Positions 1-7,056 of a DNA stretch of 64,000 nucleotides are shown here, piece by piece. Position 1 is the first letter of the stretch, and each line of letters opens with the position of its first letter. The notes beneath the pieces are model-generated. The model had not been told where the DNA came from. It was given only the letters and a program-made list of their open reading frames with translations, and ran no database searches. This DNA comes from Rhizobacter sp. Root1238 (GTDB taxonomy: Bacteria > Pseudomonadota > Gammaproteobacteria > Burkholderiales > Burkholderiaceae_C): contig NZ_LMDM01000034.1 in NCBI RefSeq assembly GCF_001425825.1, positions 83,294-147,293 on the forward strand, in the 5' to 3' direction. The translations under genes were made by a program, and so were the position numbers.

Positions 1-405
1 CTGCGAGCGCGTGAGCCCGCTGCCGCGCGGGCCGCGCACGGCCAGGATGAAGGGCCAGCCGAAGCGCGCCGCATAGGCCGCGTTCAAGGCCTGCAAGCGC
101 TCGAACTCCTGCGGCGTGCACTGCGTGAGGCCGGACACCGATTGCTCGCCGGCCGATTCGCGCGTCAGCGCGACCTTCGCCTTGCCGGCCAGCTCGGGAT
201 GGGCCCGCACCAGCGCGAGCTGCTCGTCGCGACCGGCATCGCGCACCACCTGTACCAGCGCATGCTTCAGCTGCGCCAGGCTGGTGAAAGGCGCTGCGGC
301 GAAGGCCCGCTCGGCGATCCACGGCGAATGCTCGTAGACGCCGTCGAGGTGGGCGACGAAGCCCTCGACCGACGCCTCGTTCAGTTGCTGCAGGCTGATG
401 CTCAT
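1..405 (-). CDS. uraD: OHCU decarboxylase UraD (3' end outside window)
   Basis: Cytoplasmic enzyme that decarboxylates 2-oxo-4-hydroxy-4-carboxy-5-ureidoimidazoline to S-allantoin, the last step of urate oxidation. The visible 135 residues begin MSISLQQLNEAS and contain the family landmarks SPWIAERA, a VRAHPELAGKA block and LNAAYAARFGWPFI. The C-terminus runs off the left edge. The start codon overlaps the stop of the upstream puuE by four bases (ATGA), so the two genes are translationally coupled. Assignment rests on family motifs and on the neighbouring puuE, uraH and puuD genes. Confidence 0.93.
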   Translation of the reverse strand, partial: MSISLQQLNEASVEGFVAHLDGVYEHSPWIAERAFAAAPFTSLAQLKHALVQVVRDAGRDEQLALVRAHPELAGKAKVALTRESAGEQSVSGLTQCTPQEFERLQALNAAYAARFGWPFILAVRGPRGSGLTRSQ

Positions 406-1349
406 TCCCAGACCCAGGCGTTGTCGGCATTGAACGGATGCACGCTCTTCCAGTGGCGTGCGATGTCGACGCGGCGGCAGACCCACACCCGGTCGTGCGC
501 CTCGACATGGTCGAGGAAGCGCTGCAGCGCGCGGAAGCGCCCGGGCCGCCCGAGCAGCCGGCAGTGCATGCCGACGTTCATCATGCGCGGCGATTCGTCG
601 CCCTCGGCGTACAGCACGTCGAAGCTGTCGCGCAGGTAGGTGAAGAAATCGTCGCCGGTCGCGAAGCCCTGCGGCAGCGAGAAGCGCATGTCGTTGGTGT
701 CGAGCGAATACGGCACCACCAGGTGCGGCGCGAGGCTGCCGTCGGTCTTGCGCACCTGCAGCCAGAACGGCAGGTCGTCGCCGTAGTGGTCGCTGTCGTA
801 CTCGAAGCCGCCGTAGTCGGCCACCAGGCGGCGGGTGTTCGGGCTGTCGCGGCCGGTGTACCAGCCGAACGCGCGCTCGCCGGTCAGCTTGTGGATGATG
901 TCCATGCCGATGTCCATGTGCTGGCGCTCGGTGGCCTCGTCCATCTGCTGGTAGTGGATCCAGCGCCAGCCGTGGCAGGCGATCTCATGATCGAGCTCGA
1001 CGAAGGCCTGCGTCAGCTCGGGGTGGCGCTCCAGCGCCATCGACACGCCGAACACCGTGAGCGGCAGCGCGCGCCGCTCGAACTCGCGCAGCAGCCGCCA
1101 CACGCCGACGCGCGAGCCGTATTCGTAGATCGATTCCATCGACAGGTGGCGCGCCGGGTAGCTGGCCGGGTTGAACATCTCGGACAGGAACTGCTCGCTG
1201 CCGGCATCGCCGTGCAGCACGCTGTTCTCGCCGCCCTCTTCGTAATTCAGCACGAACTGCACCGCGATGCGGGCGCCGCCGGGCCATTCGGCATGCGGCG
1301 GGTGTTCGCCGTAGCCGGCGAGATCGCGGGGATAGGGAGTGGGTGGCAT
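402..1349 (-). CDS. puuE: Allantoinase PuuE (NodB/polysaccharide-deacetylase fold)
   Basis: A 315-residue protein of the PuuE allantoinase family, which hydrolyses allantoin to allantoate. It uses the NodB deacetylase fold rather than the amidohydrolase fold of classical AllB. The N-terminal NYEEGGENSVLHGD block, HEIACHGWRWI and TGRDSPNTRRL are characteristic. Length is normal for the family. It is the promoter-proximal partner of uraD in a minus-strand operon and follows the gntR gene with only nine intervening bases, so all three are probably cotranscribed. Confidence 0.95.
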   Translation of the reverse strand: MPPTPYPRDLAGYGEHPPHAEWPGGARIAVQFVLNYEEGGENSVLHGDAGSEQFLSEMFNPASYPARHLSMESIYEYGSRVGVWRLLREFERRALPLTVFGVSMALERHPELTQAFVELDHEIACHGWRWIHYQQMDEATERQHMDIGMDIIHKLTGERAFGWYTGRDSPNTRRLVADYGGFEYDSDHYGDDLPFWLQVRKTDGSLAPHLVVPYSLDTNDMRFSLPQGFATGDDFFTYLRDSFDVLYAEGDESPRMMNVGMHCRLLGRPGRFRALQRFLDHVEAHDRVWVCRRVDIARHWKSVHPFNADNAWVWE

Positions 1350-1358
1350 GGCGGCAGC

Positions 1359-2129
1359 TCAGGCGGGGACCAGCGGCGTGCTGGCGGAATGGGGCATGCG
1401 CGGGGCAAGGCTCAGGTTGCGCTCGACGCTGCGCAGGTGGGCCTGCATCAGCCGCACCGCGGCGCGCGGGTCGCGCCGCTCCAGTGCGTCGACGATGGCC
1501 ACGTGCTCCTCGAAAGAATGCTCGGCCGAATGCGCCGACTGGTACATCAGCGAGATCAGCGACGAGCGCGACACCAGGTCGGCCAGCATCTCTGCCAGCA
1601 CCTCGTTGCCGAGCATGCGCGCGAGCACGACGTGGAAATCGGCCAGCAGCCGCGTGCGGCCGGTGACGTCGGTGCGCTGCACCGCCGCCTGCTCGGCGGC
1701 CAGGTGGGCGCGCAGCTCGGCGATCTGCGCGGCGTCGAGTTCGCCGGCGGCGCGGCGCACCATCGCCGCCTCGACCAGGTGGCGCACCTCGAACACCTGT
1801 CGCGCTTCTTCGACGCTGGGCTCGGCCACGCGTGCGCCGCGCGCCGGCTCCAGCGTCACCAACTTGTCTCGGCTCAACTGGTTCAGCGCCTGGCGCACCA
1901 GCGTGCGCGAGACCTTGAAGATGTCGGCGATCTTCTGCTCGGCCAGCTTGGTGCCGGGCATCAGGCGGCGCTCGACGATGGCGGTGGTGATGGCGTCGGC
2001 GATGCGCTGCGTGGTGGTTTCACCGTCGCGGGTGGCGCCGTCCTTGCTTGCATCTCCCTTTGCCGCGCGTGCGGCCGCAGCACGCCGCATCGGGCGGATC
2101 TGCTTCAGCGGGGCGGCGGTGCGGGGCAT
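1359..2129 (-). CDS. GntR/FadR-family transcriptional regulator of purine catabolism
   Basis: 256 residues. An N-terminal winged helix (about residues 38-105, with KIADIFKVSRTLVRQALNQL) is followed by an FCD-type all-helical effector domain. Its position between urate and allantoin genes suggests it represses them and responds to a purine intermediate. That is inferred from context and has not been shown for this protein. A perfect 16-base palindrome lies in the divergent gap to uraH and is the obvious operator. The basic, alanine-rich first 35 residues are typical of FadR-type proteins in this bacterial group. Confidence 0.9.
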   Translation of the reverse strand: MPRTAAPLKQIRPMRRAAAARAAKGDASKDGATRDGETTTQRIADAITTAIVERRLMPGTKLAEQKIADIFKVSRTLVRQALNQLSRDKLVTLEPARGARVAEPSVEEARQVFEVRHLVEAAMVRRAAGELDAAQIAELRAHLAAEQAAVQRTDVTGRTRLLADFHVVLARMLGNEVLAEMLADLVSRSSLISLMYQSAHSAEHSFEEHVAIVDALERRDPRAAVRLMQAHLRSVERNLSLAPRMPHSASTPLVPA

Positions 2130-2155
2130 GTCCAGGCAGGTTGGCTCTCGAAATC

Positions 2156-2171
2156 AAAGTGTATACACTTT
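2156..2171. promoter_or_regulatory. GntR-type operator palindrome in the gntR/uraH divergent gap
   Basis: The sequence AAAGTGTATACACTTT is a perfect 16-base palindrome. It sits 26 bases before the gntR start and 7 bases before the uraH start. AT-rich palindromes with a GTATAC core are typical FadR-subfamily operators. Its closeness to the uraH start codon would let a bound repressor block uraH-puuD expression and allow autorepression. The regulator assignment is inference from proximity. Confidence 0.75.
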
Positions 2172-2178
2172 CGCCACC

Positions 2179-2532
2179 ATGGGAAAACTGACGACGCACG
2201 TGCTCGACACGATGAACGGTTGCCCTGCCGCGGGGATGTCGGTGCGGCTCTACCGCGTCGACGGTTCGACGCCGCAGCTCTTGCGCAGCGTGCAACTCGA
2301 CGCCGACGGACGCGCCGGCGGCCCCTTGCTGGAAGGCGCCGATTTCGTGGCCGGCCGCTACCGGCTGGTGTTCGAGCTGGCCGACTACTTCCGCGCGCGC
2401 GGCGTCGTGCTGCCCGACCCGCCCTTCCTCGACAGCGTGCCGCTCGACTTCGGGCTGGCCGACGCCACGTCCCACTACCACGTGCCGCTGCTCGCGAGCC
2501 CGTGGGCCTACTCCACCTACCGCGGCAGCTGA
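2179..2532 (+). CDS. uraH: 5-hydroxyisourate hydrolase (transthyretin-like)
   Basis: 117 residues, the usual length for this family. It hydrolyses 5-hydroxyisourate, the product of urate oxidation, to OHCU, the substrate of UraD. The family signatures are LTTHVLD near the N-terminus and the C-terminal YSTYRGS tetrapeptide region that helps build the active site. The ATG was chosen because it follows the operator directly and gives the canonical MGKLTTHVLD start. The stop lies five bases before puuD, so the two form an operon. Confidence 0.95.
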   Translation: MGKLTTHVLDTMNGCPAAGMSVRLYRVDGSTPQLLRSVQLDADGRAGGPLLEGADFVAGRYRLVFELADYFRARGVVLPDPPFLDSVPLDFGLADATSHYHVPLLASPWAYSTYRGS

Positions 2533-2537
2533 CGCGC

Positions 2538-3731
2538 ATGGAAGCCTATGTGCTCGACTGGCTCAACCTGCTGCTGCGCTGGGCGCACGTCGTCGTCGCG
2601 ATCGCGTGGATCGGCTCGTCGTTCTACTTCGTCTTCCTCGACAACAGCCTGCTGAAGCCCGAGGCGCCCGACCTGAAGGACAAGGGCGTCGACGGCGAGC
2701 TGTGGGCGGTGCACGGCGGCGGCTTCTACAACCCGCAGAAGTACATGGTGGCGCCGAAGTCGCTGCCGGCGCACCTGCACTGGTTCTACTGGGAGAGCTA
2801 CTCCACCTGGCTGACCGGCTTCGCGCTGTTCACGGTGCTGTACCTGTACCAGGCGAGCACCTTCCTGATCGATCAGCGGGTGCATGCGTGGTCGCCGGCC
2901 GGTGCGATCGCGGCGGCGCTGGCCTTCCTCGCGGTGTTCTGGCTGGTGTACGACGGCATCTGCCGCGCGTTCGGCCGGCGTGAGCACGGCGACCGCATCG
3001 TCGGCGGGGCCGTCGCGGTGGTGGTGGTGCTCGGGGCCTGGCTCGCGTGCCAGCTGTTCGCCGGCCGGGCCGCCTTCCTGCTGGTCGGCGCGATGATGGC
3101 GACAGCGATGAGCGCCAACGTGTTCTTCTGGATCATCCCCGGCCAGCGCACCGTGATCGCGCAGATGCGCGCCGGCCAGCCGGTCGATCCGGTGCACGGC
3201 CAGCGTGCGAAGCAGCGCAGCGTGCACAACACGTATTTCACGCTGCCGGTGCTGGCCGCGATGCTCGGCAACCACTATGGTTTTCTGTACGGCGCACCGC
3301 ACAACTGGGCGGTGCTGGTGCTGGTGATGGCGGCCGGTGCGCTGATCCGGCATGCCTTCGTCGTGCGGCACAAGGCGCTGGTGCAAGGCAAGCGCGTGCC
3401 ATGGGAGTTCGCGGTGGCGGGCACGCTGATGCTGCTGGGCGTCGCGGTGTGGCTGGCGCCGACGCCCGGGCCGGCCGTGCACGCTGCGCAGCCCGCGACG
3501 TTCGCGCAGGTGCAGCAGGTGATCGGCACGCGCTGCGTGATGTGCCACAACGAGCAGCTCGCGAGCAAGGGCGTGCGGCTGGATTCGCCCGATGCGATCG
3601 TGCTGCATGCGCAGCAGGTCTACCAGCAGGCGGTGGTGCTGAAGCTGATGCCGCTGAACAACGCGACCGGGATCACGGACGAGGAGCGGGCGCTGCTGAA
3701 GCGGTGGTATGAGAGCGGCGCGCAACCGTAG
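2538..3731 (+). CDS. puuD: Membrane urate oxidase PuuD with C-terminal cytochrome c domain
   Basis: 397 residues. The N-terminal three quarters is a multi-helix membrane domain of the urate hydroxylase PuuD family. The C-terminus is a single-haem cytochrome c domain with CVMCH at residues 333-337, presumably periplasmic. It oxidises urate to 5-hydroxyisourate and passes electrons to the respiratory chain rather than to oxygen directly. The open frame extends about 700 codons upstream, but that part is antisense to puuE and gntR. The ATG five bases after uraH gives the expected MEAYVLDWLNLLLRW N-terminus. A weak hairpin follows the stop at 3732-3749. Confidence 0.94.
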   Translation: MEAYVLDWLNLLLRWAHVVVAIAWIGSSFYFVFLDNSLLKPEAPDLKDKGVDGELWAVHGGGFYNPQKYMVAPKSLPAHLHWFYWESYSTWLTGFALFTVLYLYQASTFLIDQRVHAWSPAGAIAAALAFLAVFWLVYDGICRAFGRREHGDRIVGGAVAVVVVLGAWLACQLFAGRAAFLLVGAMMATAMSANVFFWIIPGQRTVIAQMRAGQPVDPVHGQRAKQRSVHNTYFTLPVLAAMLGNHYGFLYGAPHNWAVLVLVMAAGALIRHAFVVRHKALVQGKRVPWEFAVAGTLMLLGVAVWLAPTPGPAVHAAQPATFAQVQQVIGTRCVMCHNEQLASKGVRLDSPDAIVLHAQQVYQQAVVLKLMPLNNATGITDEERALLKRWYESGAQP

Positions 3732-3771
3732 CCCGGATTCCTGTCCGGGATTCGCCCGTTAGCATGCCCAC

Positions 3772-4284
3772 ATGAGCACCAATCCCTACGCCCCGCCGAA
3801 GGCACCCGTCGCCGACGTCGACGCGAACCCGACAGACGTGGCGTACGCAGGGTTCTGGCGGCGTGCGATCGCCAGCTTCGCCGATACGGTGCTGTTCCTG
3901 GCTTTCTTCATCCCGCTGGCCCGGTTCTTCTACGGGTCCGACTACGCGACCCTGAAGCATGTGCCGAAGGCCTCCCCGGGCATCAGCGACCCGCTCGAGT
4001 TCTTCCTGACCTGGGTCTTCCCGGCCGTGCTCTACATCGGCTGCTGGATGAAGTGGCAGGCGACGCCGGGCAAGATGGCGTTGAAGGTGCGGATCGTCGA
4101 CGCGAAGACCGGCCTTCCGCCCACGCTCGGCCAGTCCGTCGGCCGCTACCTGGGCTACTACCTCTCGAGCCTGCCGCTGTTCCTCGGCTTCCTCTGGATC
4201 GCGTTCGACGCCCGCAAGCAGGGCTGGCACGACAAGCTGGCGGGGACGGTGGTGGTGCGCGACGGAGCAGCCAGGCGTTCGTAG
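3772..4284 (+). CDS. RDD family membrane protein
   Basis: 170 residues. The N-terminus has the MSTNPYAPPKAPVADV pattern common to RDD proteins, followed by YAGFWRRAIASFADTVLF (the RDD-like arginine/aspartate helix), a second membrane segment around residues 83-95 and a third around 125-145. The motif TPGKMALKVRIVD is diagnostic. The biochemical role is not known for most of the family; some members are sodium-proton antiporters. It is on the puuD strand 40 bases downstream but is not obviously related to purine use. Confidence 0.88.
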   Translation: MSTNPYAPPKAPVADVDANPTDVAYAGFWRRAIASFADTVLFLAFFIPLARFFYGSDYATLKHVPKASPGISDPLEFFLTWVFPAVLYIGCWMKWQATPGKMALKVRIVDAKTGLPPTLGQSVGRYLGYYLSSLPLFLGFLWIAFDARKQGWHDKLAGTVVVRDGAARRS

Positions 4285-4339
4285 CGCGTGCTCGGCCAGC
4301 GTTGCGAACTTCAAATTGGGGATGAGGCGAGCCGGGCGA

Positions 4340-4369
4340 TTGACGCCGGGTTCCGGGCCTCTCTATGCT
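4340..4369 (+). promoter_or_regulatory. Sigma-70-like promoter for the small peptide gene
   Basis: TTGACG at 4340-4345 and TATGCT at 4364-4369 are separated by 18 bases, close to the housekeeping consensus and unusually clear for this GC-rich window. Predicted transcription start is about 4376, giving a leader of about 70 bases before the ATG at 4447. The leader can form a long-loop hairpin, GTGCCTG (4390-4396) with CAGGCAC (4421-4427). Confidence 0.6.
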
Positions 4370-4446
4370 GCACTGCACGTGTGTCGGCGGTGCCTGCCCT
4401 GCCGATACTCCTCCTCGCGACAGGCACACCATCAAGGACGATCTGC

Positions 4447-4575
4447 ATGAACCAGCCCCAGCAACGGCCCGCTCAACCTTCCCTTCCGCAAGGCCGCCCG
4501 ACTCCTCCGCAGCCACTGTCGCCAGACGACCTTCGACACGTTGGAGGAGGACCGTTCGGCTCGCCCACGCTCTGA
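4447..4575 (+). CDS. 42-residue peptide with double-glycine-type leader
   Basis: The peptide starts MNQPQQRPAQPSLPQGRP and ends LSPDDLRHVGGGPFGSPTL. It has a purine-rich ribosome site (AAGGACG) seven bases before the ATG and a near-consensus promoter upstream. The segment LSPDDLRHVGG fits the double-glycine leader pattern LSxxxLxxVxGG of secreted bacteriocin and signalling peptides. Cleavage there would release a core of about seven to eight residues ending GSPTL. No C39 peptidase transporter is visible in the window. It is adjacent to a TPR regulator and a clan CD protease. No homologue was recognised, and chance resemblance remains possible. Confidence 0.5.
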   Translation: MNQPQQRPAQPSLPQGRPTPPQPLSPDDLRHVGGGPFGSPTL

Positions 4576-4603
4576 TCCGGCCGCTCCGATTTCACCGAGA
4601 AAT

Positions 4604-4631
4604 CCCCACCGCCGCCCCCGGCGCGGTGGGG
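4604..4631 (-). terminator. Stem-loop between the peptide gene and the convergent TPR regulator gene
   Basis: CCCCACCGC (4604-4612) pairs with GCGGTGGGG (4623-4631) across a ten-base loop. On the minus strand the stem is followed by ATTTCTC, making it a moderate intrinsic terminator for the regulator gene ending at 4640. It may also block read-through from the peptide gene. Confidence 0.5.
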
Positions 4632-4639
4632 CGGCGACC

Positions 4640-6898
4640 TCACTGAGGAAGCATGTAGCGGGTACTCGGCCCGTTACCGGACTGCTCCAGCAGGCCCCGT
4701 TGCGCCAGCGTGCTCAGGTGCTTGGAGGCGGTTGCCAGACCCACGCCGCAGACCTTCGCATACATGCTCTTCTGGATCGAGCCAGCGCGAAACAGGTAGT
4801 CCAGCAAGGCGATGCGACGCTGCTCCTGCAGCAGTTCACCCGCCTGCTGCTGCCATTGCGTTGCAAGATGCTGTTCCCGCGTCAGCTCGCGGTTGAACGT
4901 CGCGCGAAGTCCTTCGAGCTCGGCGGCGAATTGATCACCCAGGCCGTGCTTCCTGATCAATGACAAGGCCGCTTCGCGTTCCTTGCCCGATATCGCCAGG
5001 TAGGCGTTGGCAATGGCGAGGTGGGCACTGATGTGCGCCTGGGCGCCGACCGGCACGGCCAGCACGGCCCGTTGGCGCTGCACATCGGCCATCTGCTCGA
5101 AGTGGGCTGCAAACTCCTCGGGGAGCAGCCGGTCGTAGGTTTGCCCATCACGCAGACCGAGGATCTCGGTCTTCAAGTTGCGCGTCGCCTCGACGTGGGC
5201 CGGATCGGTCTCTGCGGCCGGCCCCTTGAGCGCCGCGGCGGCGTGGGCATCGCCGAGACGCTCGTCTTCCGCGTCCTGGCCGATCTGGAAGCGCTTGTAG
5301 TAGGCCTCGGCCAGGTTGTAGTGGGCGCGCCGCACGTGAAGCGGCAGGTTGGCCCGGCTTCCCGTTTCGAGCGCGAGCCGGTACTGTTCGATCGCCTGGT
5401 CGTAGCGAGCCTGCCAGAAATAGGTGGCCCCAAGGTTCAAGCGCGTGCTGCTCTCCATCTCCGGCTCCAGCGCAATGCGCTTGCCGATGTCGAGGATGCG
5501 CTCTGAACAGGTGATCGCACGATCGAATTCCTTCGCCTCGCCGTGGATCAGGCTGAGGTTCAGGTAAGTGATCAGAATGGACCGCTGGTCTCCGAGGCGC
5601 TCGAAGATGTTCAGGGCCCTGTGCTTGTGAGTCAGGGCGCGCGGCAGCTCCCCGGCACGGCGCCAATACTCGCCCCAGGTCTGTTCGAGCATGCCGATGG
5701 CTTCGGGCTTCAGGGCGTGTTCGGCCCGGAGCTGTTCGGCCTTGTCGAGCACCGTCCGGGAGCGCGGGTCGTTGCGAAGCACATGCAGCCAGGCGAGCTT
5801 CACCAGCGTCCCCAGGTACTCCTGAACGGTCTGCGTTTCGTCGCCCTCGCCGGCCTGGCGGGCGATGCGCAGAAATTCGGCACTGTCCTCGTAGCAAACG
5901 AAGGCACGGTCGGCATCGCGCGGCTCATAGAACTTGCCGAGTGCCCCGTAAGCCTGGCCGAGCATCAGCTTGTCGTCCGCGGTGCTGGCGATGCGCAACG
6001 CCTGTTCATAGGCCTGCCGCTCGCGCTCTTCGGCGCTGCGCACCTGCCACAGGGAAGCCTGGGCCAGGCAGAGCGCGAAGCGAACCCGCGGCGACAGGGA
6101 TTCGCCGGCCATCCGCTCGAGCATCGGGTCGGTCTCGGCATCCGTGGCCAGTTCGATGCGGAACCGCTGAAGCAACTCGACGGCCGCGTCCCAGTCCCTC
6201 GCCTGCAGCTGATGCCACCAGGCCGTGGGCGCGTCGCGAAAGCGCAAGGCATCGGCCGCCTGCGCCCGGTGCCACGCCATGCGTGCCTCGGCTTCGTCGA
6301 GCCCGAGGCACGCATGAGCGTGCGACTGGACCATGCGCCGCAAGGCCTGCGTCTTCTCGCCGACGCGCAACGGGTCCATCAGGCCTTCGGCGATCAGCCG
6401 CCTGCCCTTGTCCAGGTAGCGATAGAAGGTGCTCGGCCCGACGGCCCACAGCCCGCACAGGTTCTCGGCGGGCGATTCATCGGGACGCCGGTGGTAGCGC
6501 TGGCGAAAGTCCGGCACCGGCGAGAAGCCGAAGTGGCACATCACCGCCAGGAATGGACGCCAGCTGGTGCGCTCGATCCAGGCCTGGCTCTCGATGCCGG
6601 TCAGTTCGGGACGCTGGTCCGGGCGAAGCTGCAACACGGCCCACCGCAGCCACACCGACACCGCGTCGGCATGAGCGGACTCGCCTCGCAGTGCATCGCC
6701 CGCGGTGCCCAGCACCGGCCTGAGAAACCGGCGGAAAAACCAGCGGGTGAAGCGGGGCCGCCGTCGCAACAACTCGTCCAGCGTGCCGGCCTTGTGGGCA
6801 GCCAGCGCGAGGGCGAGCAGCGCATCGACCACCGCAGCAGACAGCAAAGGGCCGACAGGCGAGGACGCGGGCTGCAAATTAGGGGGGTGTCTCACCAT
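4640..6898 (-). CDS. TPR-repeat regulator with C-terminal winged helix
   Basis: 752 residues, soluble. A helical N-terminal part contains a possible helix-turn-helix (LCGLWAVGPSTFYRYL, roughly residues 140-165). The middle (about 230-560) is a run of tetratricopeptide-like repeats, including a sequence that ends NLGATYFWQARYDQAIEQYR. The last 60 residues form a winged-helix-like module with SKHLSTLAQRGLLEQ and a STRYML end. This suggests a DNA-binding protein controlled by a peptide or protein ligand bound to the TPR array; that is inference. The ATG at 6898 was chosen because upstream codons look non-coding. It diverges from the protease gene and converges on the peptide gene. Confidence 0.8.
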   Translation of the reverse strand: MVRHPPNLQPASSPVGPLLSAAVVDALLALALAAHKAGTLDELLRRRPRFTRWFFRRFLRPVLGTAGDALRGESAHADAVSVWLRWAVLQLRPDQRPELTGIESQAWIERTSWRPFLAVMCHFGFSPVPDFRQRYHRRPDESPAENLCGLWAVGPSTFYRYLDKGRRLIAEGLMDPLRVGEKTQALRRMVQSHAHACLGLDEAEARMAWHRAQAADALRFRDAPTAWWHQLQARDWDAAVELLQRFRIELATDAETDPMLERMAGESLSPRVRFALCLAQASLWQVRSAEERERQAYEQALRIASTADDKLMLGQAYGALGKFYEPRDADRAFVCYEDSAEFLRIARQAGEGDETQTVQEYLGTLVKLAWLHVLRNDPRSRTVLDKAEQLRAEHALKPEAIGMLEQTWGEYWRRAGELPRALTHKHRALNIFERLGDQRSILITYLNLSLIHGEAKEFDRAITCSERILDIGKRIALEPEMESSTRLNLGATYFWQARYDQAIEQYRLALETGSRANLPLHVRRAHYNLAEAYYKRFQIGQDAEDERLGDAHAAAALKGPAAETDPAHVEATRNLKTEILGLRDGQTYDRLLPEEFAAHFEQMADVQRQRAVLAVPVGAQAHISAHLAIANAYLAISGKEREAALSLIRKHGLGDQFAAELEGLRATFNRELTREQHLATQWQQQAGELLQEQRRIALLDYLFRAGSIQKSMYAKVCGVGLATASKHLSTLAQRGLLEQSGNGPSTRYMLPQ

Positions 6899-7056
6899 GA
6901 CAGACCTATCGTCTCTTGATCGTCTGGCGCGCTTGCCTCTGCGGCGTCTCCAGCGGAGTGTGCATGAGAAAGGATCGAGGTTAGTGTAGCGACGCACGGG
7001 CGACGGGTGCATGCCCGCACCTGCCCGGTTGCATTCGATTGACAAGAGGAGATTCC

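Noticed and set aside
438-2537. Upstream extension of the puuD frame by about 700 codons
   Set aside because: It runs antisense to puuE and gntR, has no family motifs, and the normal PuuD N-terminus begins at 2538.
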